A stretch of DNA of 64,000 nucleotides from contig JAAEAF010007952.1 of the NCBI GenBank assembly GCA_011037195.1, positions 297,203 to 361,202 on the forward strand, given 5' to 3'. The stretch is from Triatoma infestans (taxonomy: Eukaryota > Arthropoda > Insecta > Hemiptera > Reduviidae). Of the stretch, positions 1 to 13,530 are shown piece after piece (within the stretch, counting starts at the first letter, position 1; every line of letters begins with the position of its first letter). The notes under the pieces are model-generated. The model was not told the DNA's origin, did not search any database, and worked only from the letters and a program-made list of their open reading frames with translations. Both the position numbers and the translations under genes were made by a program.

Positions 1-530
1 ATCTAAATAACGTTAACTAAAATTAAATATGTTGTTGAAATTCCGAGTTTGAAAAAATCGGATAACCGGAAGGGCGTTTCTTTTGCCACATAACTAAATG
101 ATTTTTTCAGTTTTTGCTATTTTCTCAAAAATGGCTCCGACGATTTTCTTGAAACTTCGTATGTAAATTAAAAATGCAAAGATCTACATCTTTTATTTAA
201 GATATTTCTCTGGAAAAATTTATTAAGGGCACTTTTAGGGGAGTGTGGGGTTACAGCTTCCTCGAAAGTGTATCATAGTTGATTATACAATTCTATCATC
301 CAAACAAAATTAATTAGAAATAAATAGATGGCCAAAATTCAATTTTTAAGAAAATTAGTAAGCCGGAAGTGCGCTTTTACTGTACAGCTTTTTCAGTTTT
401 CGACGAATTTCGTTATATTTGGTACACAAACTATAACATTTATTAATTATAATTTTGAGAACAGGAGTAAGGGAAAGTTGTGTGAGTGTTTCACACCAGA
501 TTTTTTTTTTAAATAAATTTGGGTGGTTAT
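1..530 (+). repeat. Dispersed ~290-bp monomer repeat, partial array
   Basis: Roughly two monomers of the family that recurs throughout the window. Recognisable blocks are the accgga/ccggaag core at 66-76 and 362-370, the aaatggctccgacgattttctt block at ~129, and the terminal tract near 465-520, where 'gtaaggga' is followed by a GTGTGA...TCACAC hairpin and a T run. Short ORFs here are by-products of the repeat. Confidence 0.75.
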
Positions 531-1478
531 ATATTTAGGTGGTTTGGAGAAAACTGGAAGAAGGACCGAATGCCAGAAGATGAATGGTTTTAATAGATAT
601 TACTGCAATAAAATAATTGACCGTCCAAGAAAGTTCCTAGAAGGTGCCAGCCTGACAATTCTTTAAATAATTTAATTTTCATGAATATGTTGTTTTTGTG
701 AATATATTCACGCTTTCATAGTTTCCCATCCCATATCATATTATATATTTGTAAGTATTGAAATTTTTTTAAATGTAAATCGACTTGTTTTATATGTATA
801 TATGTAATTTTGAAGTAGATATGGTGGAAGGACTCAGATGGAATGATTCTCTATTTGTAAATATTTAAAATGTATACAAATATATTTATTATTAATGTTT
901 ATAGCCTTTGCCATGACATTTTGTACTTGATTGTCTAATCATTAAGTAATTCTACTGTGGCCAATTAAATCCTTATTGAAATGTACATAAGAATACAAAG
1001 TTACATATTTAGTATTAGTGGAATCTTTATAAATTGGCTTTCAGTCTGAACAAGTGTTAAAATATGGATTGAAAAAAAAAAAAAATTACGGTTTCATTAC
1101 TTCAAAAATGTATTTTTATTTTCATTGTTTACCAATTTATTTTATTTTTGAATCTTTTCTTATATATATGTTATGTTTTGTTCTATTTATTTATACACCT
1201 TATGCTGGAAAATAATTCAATTATTTGTTATTTTTTAAATTTTAAAAAAATATGTTACATTAAACCACCCCACCTTTCGTATATATGTAGAGTACTTTAC
1301 ATTATATTTATTTATTATTTTTAATGATCTGATTTATTTTATTTTTTAGATACATAAGAAAATAATGTTCATTTTATTTATTACAAAGTATTAAATTTAT
1401 ATACAATTTTATAAATATTGTTAAATGCATAGATTATTTTATTATTATTATACATTTTTTTTTTATCTTCTAAAATAT
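531..1478. other. AT-rich sequence downstream of the ankyrin-SAM gene
   Basis: No coding sequence or recognisable element seen. It is very AT-rich with T runs and lies 3' of the minus-strand ankyrin-SAM gene, so part of it may be 3' UTR. Confidence 0.4.
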
Positions 1479-4400
1479 TTATTGACAGCTAAGTTTTATG
1501 TCTGCTATAATCAGAGATAATTTTCTTCTTGGTCCAAATAAACTGAAGAAAAAAGTAGATGATAATAATAATTTTTTTGTTTTTAAATTATTCTTCTAGA
1601 ATTAAAAGAAAAAATTTTATATGTACCTTATACCAATATTTTTCATATCTTCTTCAGTCATATTTAGAAACTGTGTAAAATTCACTTGATTTCTTTCGAA
1701 ATATTTCCAATATTTTTCTAAACCAGCTTGTTTTAATATATATTCAATATTATTTTGACCTGAAATTTATTATTGTTTTAATCGCATATTAAATTATTTT
1801 TATTTGTAAACAAAACAAAACAAAAAAATACTTTTTTTTATATATATAGATGCTCCTCCACTTACATATTTCAACTATGGGTTGGCCAGAATTGATTTAA
1901 ATTGATTTATGGTTTTTAGATGTTTGAAAAATGGTCACCAATTATTTTCGTTGTTCGCTAGTATTTAAATGTAATTGTTCATGTAATAATTGTTAATTAT
2001 TAATCAGAATGAACTTTATTAGTTGTGACTATATTCTTTTGTGCAGGTAATGAAAATTGCACATATGAAAATATTATCTTAAACATTGTTTTTGAATATT
2101 TCTAGAAAAATTGCAACAATACTGTGACAGCTTTTGACCGGGCATACAACATTTTCAGCAATGCCACCAATTGCCGAAAATTGTCTGTTTAATCAAGGAC
2201 AGATTTGGTTGTTAGTCTAACCATATGCAGCATTATTTCGATATTTTTGACAAGAATGCGCCCAAATATTTACAACAACTTGCACAAAAAATGTTACTTG
2301 TTTAAAAGGTGACTTTAATCATGAATGTTTATCAGTAATTAGTATTGATTAATTTCTAATCATAAATCATTACTCATTTAGTCGCTATGATATCTTTGTC
2401 TCATTGTATAAAAATATGGTAATAACCATGTTCACCCCAGTATTGAAATGAAATAATTTATATGTACGTTCGTTTGGAAGCAATTATGAAGAGTTGTGGA
2501 GGGGTTATTGGTTTATTTTTGTTTTATGCTAAATTATTAGCATATATTTTGTGATCATCAGTTTTGTAAAATGAGTAAAAAAAATTTAACCTAGGGTAAG
2601 TGTTAGAAGGCTGAGGTTTTTGTTAATGCAACTCTTATATTGATTAAGTTATGACTAAATGATTATTGATTAAAAATCAAAAAATATGATTAAAATTAAG
2701 TCATTTAAGATTTCTGCTGTATGTTCAATCAGTTAATTGACTTATTCATATGTTTCATATGTACAACAGTCACAAGTGTTAGTCGTCACTCATATTGTTC
2801 CATACTAAATAATAGACATTAGTCAGATAACTTTTTGCACCGTTGTGCTATCCACAAATTTGTCTGTATTTCAAAATTGAATTTTTTACCTTGTTGGACT
2901 TTCCAACTTCTTACACTCATCACAAAATTCAGACAAATGATTGTTTATATGCTCTTTATTTATTCAAACTATTAATTGAAAACTTAATATCTACACTGGT
3001 TAGTAGTTTGTGACTAAAAGCTTTTAGCTGTAGTAAAATATTTTATTTTTATAGTATGTTATACTTTACTGTTAAAGAAGCTATACCGACTTAACAACAG
3101 AGACCCCGGAATTCAATCTGGATGTAAGTAGAATTTTTTTTACTGGTAGACTTGGGATACTTGCTCATTGAAAACTCACCATGGATGTTAAGAAGTGTAA
3201 CTATTTTTGAATGATTTTTCTGTTTAGCAAATTGAATTGCTGTAATTTTGTCATTATTCATAACATTAATATTTGCGCCATGTTTTAATAGTACCTTAAC
3301 CATATTCAAATGTCCTTTTTCTGAACACAACATCAGCGGTGTCTTATTATTACTCCTAAAAAAATAATCATCATTTCGACGACGAATTCAGCTGTAAAAG
3401 AAATTAAACTTAAATTATTACTTGCTGATACTTTTCCGAAAGAAGATAATGCTATCGCGACAAAATATTTTCTTCTAAAATGAGTTCATCAATACAAACA
3501 TAATATTTGCATATTTTTTCTGGTTTTTCGTAATTTTCTCTTTTTTTTTTTTTTACACCAATTTGCTTTAAAATTGGTAAATTTATTTCACATAAAACAT
3601 TTTATTTTATTTAAAACAAATTATTCCAGTTAATTTATTTTTAGAAGCTAACGGTTTGTATTCCGTTTAAAGTGCCATGCCGTCTCAATAATTTCTTTTG
3701 ATGTAATTAATTTTATTGCTGAAATTCCAACTTTTAAGAAAACGTGACAGTTGAGAATTTTTACAATATCGTATTGTTTTATGTCCTGACTTTTTTAAAC
3801 AAAATAAATTGATCAGTATTTTAAGGAAAACATAATCAGTTTAATTAAATGTGGGTATAAACATTATTAATTAAAACAAATATTCAGCCAGTACATAAAT
3901 TTGGATAAATAGACTAAAATTTCTACAATTCGTAAGAAAGAATGTTTTATCTTATTTTTAAATGCAACTGATTATAATTACATTTGATTTGTGAGATACA
4001 TTTAATCATTTTTCATAGTGAGAGACATTCATATAGGTATTCATTTAAGATTTTCTTAATCAAATTCATTCAAGAGAGAATATTCAAAAGAGAGCATTTT
4101 CCTCGACATAGGGTTTGTATATAGAAAATTATAAAAATGAATAAATTATTTTGTAACATAGTATAATCATTTTTATACCTACAATAAATTTGGATTACCA
4201 CCTTTAATCAGTAAATACTCAGCACAGATATAGTGACAATGCTCTACTGCATACATTAATGGTGTATAGTCAAATTTATCTTTTGTATCAACCATAATGT
4301 CCTGTAAAAATAAATACTATTCAATCAGCCCAACAGAACTGAATTGCATGCGGGCAGCTGATAAAAAAAATAAAGCAAGTTTTATGGAATCATTCTCAGA

Positions 4401-7400
4401 ATAAAAATTTAATGGTAACCCAATAAAATAGAATCCGATTCATTCTAGATTATTTCTTTTCTTAATATACATGTAATATATAAAAATGTATATATAAAGG
4501 GAAGCACCTTGGCTTTTCCGAATATCCAACGTCTCTGATGTTTATGTTCTCGGTCCCAATCCATTGGGGTAAAGTAAAACTAAGAAACTCGAAGCTACAG
4601 TTAATAGCAGCCCTGAATGAATGCGAATGCCAGAAACATGTTAATTGGAACCGACTTCACATTCTGATTTTTACTATAACGCTTCGAATATTGTTTTCTA
4701 ATCATACGCTTTGTTTGTAATCCTGTCACTTTTAATTTGAAGCATTTTTCCCGGAAAAGTTGATTTAATGAGTTTGTGAAGGGAAGAACCTTAAAGACCT
4801 TAGGATAATTGAACGTGGGTCCTCCCATTCCAAGTCTGCGTGAGTCATTGACAAGCAATCATTATTTTTTAATCTAATTCATGGAATATTTTACCGAGAT
4901 AAATAGAAATTTTTTCAATTATCGAAAAACAATGCAAGATAGTAACCTGTAACATTTAATAATATCAATAATTTTACCCATCAAAAAACATAAACATTTA
5001 TTTAGTAATATTAAAATTAGAGATTTATGTTCGATTAAAGATCAAAACTTTTTCATTTGTCCAGTGTTTTTCTTGGCTTAAAAATATCATAGTTTGTAAT
5101 ATTCTGTAATAAAAACTAATTAGAATCTCCCTAGCTATGTTATGTTGTCTGTTTTTGGTATGCAATTAAATTGAAGGGCATGTAATAGCGGTTCCCATTA
5201 ATTATCTCTTAATTACTTTATTTCTGTTGAACTTTTTTTTTCTTAATTAATAATGAAAGAATAAAATATATTCATTTCTACTGATCAGGTCTTCAGTATT
5301 TGGAGTTAATATTAGTTAATATATTTTTTGGATATGGTATTGTTTGAGGAATATTACGAATTTGTTTTCGGAGTGAATTCAATAATAATCTAACTCTGGA
5401 AAAGTATCAAAAAGGAATAAAGTAACTTACACAGAAAACATGGTTAAGTATATTCTCATTGCCAGTTATGACAGCTAACACCATAGCGCTTCTCTTGTCT
5501 TTGTTTAATATAGTTTTATCTGCTCCTTTTTGTAACAGAAATTTAGCAACATCTTCTCTTTCATAATAGCAAGCATACATCAGACTAGTCCATCCTCCAG
5601 AATTTATTTCATCAATATTTTGCCCTCTTTTCAAACCAAAAAAAAAAGTAAATAAATTTAAATATTATTAACAACACAATTAATATAATTTTTAGCGCCC
5701 GGAGTCTTCACAGTGCACTGCCGTCCTCTGACAGTGTTCTCTCGCTACTAATATATTTATTTATTAGTTTAAACATTATTAATGAGGAAAATGAAAGCAA
5801 TTATCTATTGACCTTAATTTTACAAAATTATTATTTGAATTAAATTATAATGTTTTTTCCTTGCTTTTAGTAAAATAAAATCTCCTTGATAAGCCATTAA
5901 AATGAAATACTGAGAATTACACGCTAGCCAAGTAATCGCGAAACTACTACTTATGACACTTAAGGAAAATAATCCAAAAAAAATATATTTAGAAATTAAA
6001 TAGTATAGATTCCTCAAATAGTTATAGATTGTATTATTTACTTATTACATTTTCTTATTGCTTTCCATTAATGGCAGCATTGCATCGTTTAGACTTCGAA
6101 TTTTTGAGTTTCCACCGAAGTTCAAATCCTCGAATAAGAATGATTTTACAGATTGATTTCTCTGTAAGAATGAGAAATATTTCAAACCTGAAAACCTTCA
6201 TATTACGCGGTTAAGTATTAACACGAAGTTTCAGTAATTCATCAAGTGGAAATGTGACTTAAGTAAATAAATGCTTGTTTCAATTTTAACTCTACATACG
6301 AACATTATGTATATAAATATGTGTAGATCTATCTTCTATCGAAGTAACAGGAAGTATAGCTTTATGTATGTTTTTTTTGAGTTTTAACGAATTTTCTCGA
6401 AAACGACCCCAGATCCTCTTGTAATATAGAATGCAACTTCATTTATATAAACCTATCACTTTTATACGAATCTTTTTTCTGAAAAAGGTGGTTTTGGTTT
6501 TTCGAAGGGTTCCGACAAATTTATGATGTTAAGTTTCCTCTATACTGTGTTTAGTTTTGTTGGGGATTTATACAGTGATTTATACAAAACAGAAATAGAT
6601 TCAGATTGTTTCTATGCACTAAGATTCTAGAAGTATAATGTTCATTATATCATATCTATGTGTCATGAAATATAACCAGCAACATTTTTTACGTCTAATA
6701 AAACTTTCTTATTTGAAGAAAATTGATCAGTTAAAATTATAAAATATGGAATATGAGAAACTTTACACCAAGATTTTTTTTGTTGTAATACAAAAATATA
6801 AATTACAGGTAAAAATATTAACTGTTTATGCATCTACATTAGATTAGCAGAACGTTGAAATCTTACGATTGTAATCAAAATTATAAAATTTTAAACAAAC
6901 AATGCTTTTGAGGCCAGCAGTAAATAACCCTTATCTGTTGAAGATAGCCCTGTTTCCATTTGTTCATTTTGCACCTGGTGCTTTACATCCTCTCCCTGTC
7001 CCCATTAAAGTGAACATATATATTTAGATTAAACACACTTAATATTTAACAAAACTGGTCGAATGAAGTAAAAATAATGACCTTGAGAAATAGCAGAAAT
7101 AATAAAGTTTATAAGATGCATGTAAAGAAGGCAACATTGTAATAACTATAATATATATGAATTCGTAAAAAAGGGTAGAAATATAGATAGCATTTTTTGT
7201 TAATTCTCTTTTACTATTTTTAAGTTGGAATTTGATGTGTATTCGTAAGATTTGGTACATCACGGATTCAAAAGTGGATTAAGTTTCGGAGCATGTTGAT
7301 ATTACAATTGCTTCTCAATGGTTTGGCCTTTTTTTATGAGATAAGTAATCTTAGAAGTGTAACTATTGAACATACTTAAGTCAAATGTAGATGACGAATT

Positions 7401-9558
7401 TTTTGGCGCTGTAATTTTTATTTTTAATGAAATGGTTCTTTAAAGTAAACTTCGACCATCATTCATATAGCTCTCCAATTTCTTAATAAAATTTATCATG
7501 AGAGAATTTACAATGAGTTATTTTTTTAAAAAAGTTGTAGCTATTTTCGAGAAAAACGGGAAACTACTTGCAATTTCAATCTACCAAAAGTGTCTCTACT
7601 ATCTACAGAACGGTAAAATTAAATGTGTTGTAAAAATGCCAAAAGTTAACCAGAAGAGCAATTTACCAATTCTTCGAAATTTTTTCGAAAAAAGTTTTCA
7701 ATTTTGTTTAAAAATATATATATATATTAACTATCACTTTCTATTTGAAACATTTACCAAGCGAAATTTGATTTTAGGGAATTCTCTGAAGTATTATTTC
7801 AGTCAATACGTTCATGCAGCCCCTAGGCGTAGTCTAGCGATATCGTCTTTGGCGCCTGGAATTCTGGGTTCAATTTTAATGGAGGATAACCAGCATTATT
7901 TGAAAAAAAAAGAAGAAGAAGGAATTACTGTTAATGGCGAACCGTAGCAAAGGGCAGAAGAAAACAACGATGTTAGCGCATGTCGAACTTACGGGCTCCA
8001 ATAAAAATCATTGTCTAGTCAAGCCTTGACCTTTTAGGGGTTTTTGCGCTAGTTTAGTTTCTTCGATTCACCCTCCCTCCTATTTAATATTAATCACAAC
8101 TAAATATTTAATAAACATTTCAGGTTAGCAGAAAAGCTGTTCAATTGCAGTAGGAGAAAGTCGAATATTGTTACCAGATCAGATTTTTTGAAATGTGAAG
8201 AATTTAAGTAAATTGGATTGAACTAAAACAGTGTACACTGTTTGCTCAAAGACATTATAAAGGAGACTTAAATCATTAGCGTCACAGAAGCCTAGCAGTT
8301 GGTTGAGAGCACCATACAGCATATGACAGCGGCGTTAGCAGTGGGAATTATTATACAGTTGGTGAATAGAGGGGATCATGGTGGGCAGGGCATAGAACGC
8401 TTGTTACAGACACAGCGTTGTGTATACAGACACTCATGCTGGCAAGACTTACTCACCAAGACGAGAAAGGGTATTTAATGGGAGTGGGAGTAGAACAACG
8501 CAAGCGTCAGGTATATCATAGGTCTAAAAGTAGTTCTGTTCAATAATTTTTCGCGCTTCAAATGATAGGCATTTTCCATATTTTTAAATAATGGCTGTGT
8601 TTTATAGAGACAAATTGCAAGTAAGCCAGAAATAAACGAAACTTTATTTCTAAATTTCAAAACAATACTTAACAAATGTTTGAAAATGGAGAATACTCCA
8701 CACTAATATTTGTTGAAAACATTCCTGCCTGTTTTAAAATTAACTATTATTCCAAAAGTATCTAATTTTACTTTTTTTAGAGTAAGTGATTGACTTTGCC
8801 AAGTACTTACTCCCTCTTATTACTAAATCGTGACTACACCCAGTCTGAGTCATTAGTCATATGTAAATATGAAAGCCATTTAGATTACTTTGCTAATAAA
8901 GGAAATCAGCAGTAAAAATTGTAGAAATATCAAAAGCTATAAAAGAAATGTTATAAAACAATTTAGAGTGCTAGAGATTATTTACGACTTTAAAACAAAC
9001 TTCTTTTTTATTCGCTGAATCATGAGTTATTATAATAATAATTAAAATTTATTTTAGTTATGACTTATTATGGGAATTATTTTCCAAAAAGGTAAAAAAA
9101 CCCAGTTAGATCTTACGTGAAATAACGCTCAACCAGCACTCTATTGGGCAAAATATAAACTGAAATAATGATTACACCACAACACAAACTTCCAAGCTCA
9201 TCTCTTTTAAGTACTATCGATCGATCGACTCTACAGGAACTATTAACATATATTGTAGACTCTTATAGACAAATACTGGTCAACTCTCTTTTATTTATTA
9301 ATGCTTTTTATTTGAGTTCCGATATCAAATTTAATTTTTTAAAGTTAAAAAAAAAATGGTAGATTTATTCCCTGAATGAAACTAAGAATTTTGTGCACTA
9401 TATTTAAAAATAAAATAGAAAAATATGAAATACCCTCTTAGGAGATATTGGATTGTGTCAAGCAATCCAAGAGCAGATGCGGTATAGAAATCCATTATTT
9501 CTCCTCCCCTCTCGAAATCTCCCCACTTATGTTCGTCCATCAGGATGCAAGCATTGAT
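1479..9558 (-). CDS. ASZ1: Ankyrin-repeat + SAM protein, ASZ1/GASZ-like (six exons)
   Basis: Minus-strand spliced gene. Exons inferred from GT/AG sites: 9434-9558, 5431-5626, 4183-4301, 3180-3355, 1627-1759, 1479-1542; every junction phase matches. Exons 1-4 encode about four ankyrin repeats (for example GGWTSLMYACYY, DYTPLMYAVEH, KTPLMLCSEKGHLNMVKVLL). Exon 5 and the short exon 6 encode a SAM domain ending in GPRRKLSLII, then stop TAA at 1479-1481. Ankyrin repeats followed by one SAM domain is the order of ASZ1/GASZ, a germ-granule and mitochondrial-surface factor of piRNA biogenesis. The model gives ~264 residues from the Met at 9538-9540, much shorter than the ~475 of vertebrate ASZ1. The C-terminal basic/zipper and membrane-anchor part is absent. 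The true 5' end is uncertain because exon 1 also has a good acceptor (TTGCAG before 9558). Another ankyrin-SAM protein remains possible. Confidence 0.65.
1760..3179 (-). other. Intron of the ankyrin-SAM gene
   Basis: Intron between the fourth ankyrin exon and the SAM exon. It is AT-rich. The 1850-2960 part is slightly richer in GC and may be an old transposon, but I see no clear termini. Confidence 0.5.
5627..9433 (-). other. Large first visible intron of the ankyrin-SAM gene
   Basis: About 3.8 kb between exons 1 and 2. It includes unclassified moderately GC-rich stretches at ~6900-7010 and ~8280-8470, and a possible SINE relic near 7815-7990. The ORF at 7498-7947 crosses unrelated sequence types and is not supported as a gene. 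Confidence 0.45.
7815..7990 (+). repeat. Possible tRNA-derived SINE relic
   Basis: A 'gtagtctagcgata' A-box-like tract is followed ~35 bases later by GGGTTCAATTTT, a weak B-box match. A tail with A-rich and gaagaagaag sequence follows. The layout fits a decayed SINE head but the matches are imperfect. Confidence 0.3.
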
Positions 9559-9829
9559 CTGCAACAAACCCGGGCAAATAAACTTTACTAACTGTTACAC
9601 ATTGAGTTTACTTTTAACTTTAATGCAAGCTCTTTATGAAAACATATTTTATGTAAACAGTATCATTTTTATTATGAAATTCAATTGTTTAGAATTTAGC
9701 AGGGGCAAAATATTTGTTTTTAAAAAGTTAAATAAGTTCTTGATCGTTTATTTTCTAAAGTTAAAAGTAAAAACATCACACGCTTTGTCCTTTATCCAAT
9801 TCTCAAATTTTAATTGATAACCTATATAA

Positions 9830-11340
9830 AATTGAAAATTTGTTCTTTTTTTAATTGCACACAGTACCTTCACATTAAAAGATAATTCACTTAAAATTCA
9901 ATTACTGTCGGAAAATACATGTTTTGAGGAGGCCCCCCTGAAACCGTGCGAACGAAAAAATATTTTAGCATAAAACTTGCTCAAAATCAATTTTTGTTTT
10001 TGCTGTGTGGTTAAATTTCTTTAAATTATAAATGAATGTCCCAAATTTAAAGATGAACAACGTCAGAAAAAATGCATTTTCAGAACTTTCTAAAAAAAAA
10101 AAAAAATTTTGTTTCTTCGGAAAACATGTTTGATACAAAAATGATAGATCTACATAGTATGTGTGTTGTATGAATTACTAACAAAGATTTTATCGTTTGT
10201 ACGGTTTCCGGAAAACAATGAGAGAAAGTAAAAAAAAACGACTTCCATTGTTCAGTAGTCATAATTAGTTAAACTAAAAATTCAAACTTAGAAATATTTT
10301 ACTGAAAGTTGGTTTCAATATAATATTGGTGGGGAAAAAAACAAATTTTATTTGACCTAAACTGTAATAAAGCGACACATTTGAGGGAAGATGACCTTTT
10401 ATCACCCACAGAACCTACCTACCAAAATCAATGCTCTTGGCGAATAAAAAATCTGATGTGAAGCATTCACACAACTTTCTCTTACTCCAATTCTCAAAAT
10501 TATAATTGACAAATTTTATAGTTAGTGTACCAAATTTAATGAAATTCGTGGAAACTGAAAAAACTGTTAAGTAAAAGCGCACTTCCGGTTTACTACTTTT
10601 CTTGAAACTTGGAATTTTAGCCATCTATTTATTTCTAATTAATTTTATTTGGATGATAGAATTGTATAATCAACTATGATAGCACTTTAGAGAAAAACAT
10701 AACCCCACCCCTCTCCTAAAACTTAAATGAATTTTCCCAGAGAAATGTTTCAGATAAAAGTAGTAGATCCTTTGTATGTGTAGTTTATATAGGACGTTTC
10801 AAGTAAATCATCGGTGCCATTTTTGAGCAAATCGCGAAAAAGTGAAAGAAATCATTTAGTAATTTGATAAAGTAAACGCACTTCCGGTGATCCGATTTTT
10901 TGAAAGACGGAATTTCAACAACATATTTAATTCTAATTAACATTATTTGGATGACAGAATTGTCTAATAAACTAAAATAGCACTTTAGAGGAAGCCTTAA
11001 CCTCACTCCTCCTTCCAAAAGTGTCCTTAAATGAATTTTTCCGGAGAAATGATTCAAATGAAAGTTGTAACTCATTGTATGTGTAGTTGATATTAGAAGT
11101 TTAAAGAAAATTGTCGAAGCCATTTTTGAGAAAATCGCAAAAATGTAAAAAAAAACATCTAGTAATGTGGTACTTCCGGTTAAGGAATTTTGACAGATAA
11201 CGCACCGTCAGAACCTATGGTGATACCTAAACGTAATATCAAGTTTCAACTTTCTAAGGTTTTTCGTTTTTGTGCTATGCTGTTCATTCGAAAATTTGCT
11301 GTTCACTCGATATCGAAAATTTGACACGATTACAATAGTT
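9830..11340 (-). repeat. Dispersed ~290-bp monomer array, minus orientation
   Basis: Several tandem degenerate monomers in reverse orientation, with cacttccgg cores at ~10578, ~10879 and ~11172. The left terminus 'aaatctgatgtgaagcattcacac' near 10448 matches the hairpin terminus seen elsewhere. The array ends near 11320-11370 at the tract 'gacacgattacaatag...cttcctctta'. Confidence 0.8.
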
Positions 11341-12520
11341 CAATACTTCCTCTTAACAGGAGTAAGAGAAAGTAAAAAGTAATGTATATAGTTATATACG
11401 AAATTCAAAGAAAACTCGGTGGTGTCTTTATAAAGAATTTTAAAGGGGGAAAAAAAAGTTGAGGAAATTAGAAATTCCACTTTAAAGGAAAAGCCTTTCC
11501 CCAAAACTCTCGTAATATAAATTTTCCTAAAAAAGAATAATATTTCCAATAAAAATGATAAATCTACATTAATATAATGTTTGCATAAAATAACGTAGGA
11601 GCTATTTTTCGAGAAAAATTGCAAGCAAAGTGGGCAAATCATTCAGTAAAGTGGTATTTTCGGTTGACCGATTTTGGATCAAAATCTTAATACTGTGATC
11701 ACTGATGGATAGCACGTAAATTAAATATATAAAGTTTGAATTTTCTGCGTGCGATTTCCGTTTTTGAATTTTACTGACTAAAAACACATACACACATACA
11801 AACAAACCAATTTATTTAAAATAAACAACACTTATTCATGCTCAACGGTGCATGGAAAAAAATCTGAAACGAATGCAATACTTTCTCTTACAGTAGTAAG
11901 AGAAAGTAAAAATAAAATTATAAAAAAACTGAAATATAGTAATAATAAAATCCTACTATCCGTTCTATCGTTGTTTTTTATTTACTTTCTCCCTACTCCT
12001 AGTAAGAGGAAGTATTATAATCGTGTCAAATTTGCGGTATCGTATTTTTACCGGAAATAACCGTTTTGAGGTCCCCTGAGCCCAAAAAAGTGGTTTTTAG
12101 AAAATGGACTGTGTGTATGTATGTATATATGTATGTATGTGAACAGCATAGCTCAAAAACGAAAAACCGTAGAAAGTTGAAACTTTATATTCCGTTTAGG
12201 TATCACCATGGGATCTGACAGTACGTTATTGACAAAATTCCTCAACCGCAAGTACCACTTTACTAGTTTTTTTTTTTTTTTACGTTTTTGCGATTTTCTC
12301 GAAAATGGCTCTGACGATTTTCTTCAAACTTCCTGTATCAACTATATATACAAAGATCTACAACTTTTATTTAAAACATTTCTCTGGGAAAATTCACTGA
12401 AGGGCACTTTTGGGGGAGGGATGGGGCTATGTTTTTCTCTAAAGTGCTATCATAGTTGGTTAGACAATTCTACCATCCAAACAAAATGAATTACAAATAA
12501 ATAGAGAAACCGTGTCACAT
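11340..12520 (+). repeat. Dispersed monomer array, junction and plus orientation
   Basis: Contains three AGTAAGAG/CTTTCTCTTAC hairpins (11350, 11880, 11985), a further reverse monomer (11340-11800), then forward monomers from 'gtaagaggaagtattataatcgtgtc' at 12002 to 12520. Together with the preceding block this forms a head-to-head array. Confidence 0.75.
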
Positions 12521-13526
12521 CCCCTGTAACTCCAAACGAATGATTAAGTTTGCATTTTTGTGTGTTGTTTTTGGTCAAGCTGTACACACAGCCAAAGACC
12601 AAAGACCCTGAAAACATGTACCTTATATAAAAATTAAAATTTCGAGTAATATTTAATCAATTAAAGGTTTATTTCAGTTTGTTTACTTCCTTATCAAAAT
12701 TAAGGCCTACAAAATGTTATGTACAAAAAAAGGAAGTGCATACGAAATTTAAAACAAAATATTTATTTTTATACCTTATCTTATTTAAAAACAAGAAATT
12801 AATATAATATACAATTTATTGGAAGTAAAATTTGAAAAAATATCTTAATGTTTACAATAAACATTAACCAACACCATGACAATAATGGCATTAACAAAAT
12901 TTTTATTTTTTTTTGTTTTGTTTTATTCTAGTATTAATAATTTTTTTGTTCCTTTTATAAAAATCTTTAGATGATTACCGACCACACAAAATGTGTAATT
13001 GAAGTGTATAATTTGCGCATCGTTGGCTTTTGTCAGTTAGTGGCGTCCTTTCTCCCACTACCTTTACTGTTTGTTTCCCTCCTTAACATTTTGTGTTCAT
13101 TTCGTTATTTCTTATTTTCAAACACATCATCCATGTTGAAATACTACTACAACATGGTACATGTGAGACTTAAAACGTTTATTGCTTCTTTCCTGTGTTC
13201 CACCATTTTTAACTTTTTTCTTTTTCCATATTCATTGCGTTGCTTTTAATATTTACTTCGGAGAAATAAATTAAGTATTGTACATTATTTTATACTAGGA
13301 TTAATAAAAATTAAATTACAATAGGTGTTTTGTTTGTGCATGAAAAATAACAGTTTAATAGCATTAACATTCAACACTAAAATAATAAAAGTTAATTGAA
13401 TTATAAATTAAATAAATATTAAATCTGTTGTGAAATACTCACACTATTTACTCGTATTATAATTATCTCAATTTCATACATTCATTATCTTTAACTCGGA
13501 AATTTTTACTAAACCTAAGAGTTACT
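12521..13526. other. AT-rich spacer without recognised genes
   Basis: Nothing recognisable apart from AT-rich runs. The 92-residue ORF at 12971 has no visible domain and no codon pattern that suggests a gene. Confidence 0.4.
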
Positions 13527-13530
13527 TTAA

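Noticed and set aside
7498..7947. 149-residue ORF
   Set aside because: It spans dissimilar sequence, including a probable SINE relic, and shows no domain or coding bias.
12208..12489. 93-residue ORF repeated in similar form at 21029-21316
   Set aside because: Similarity between the two arises because both lie in the dispersed repeat; frames are not conserved in other copies.
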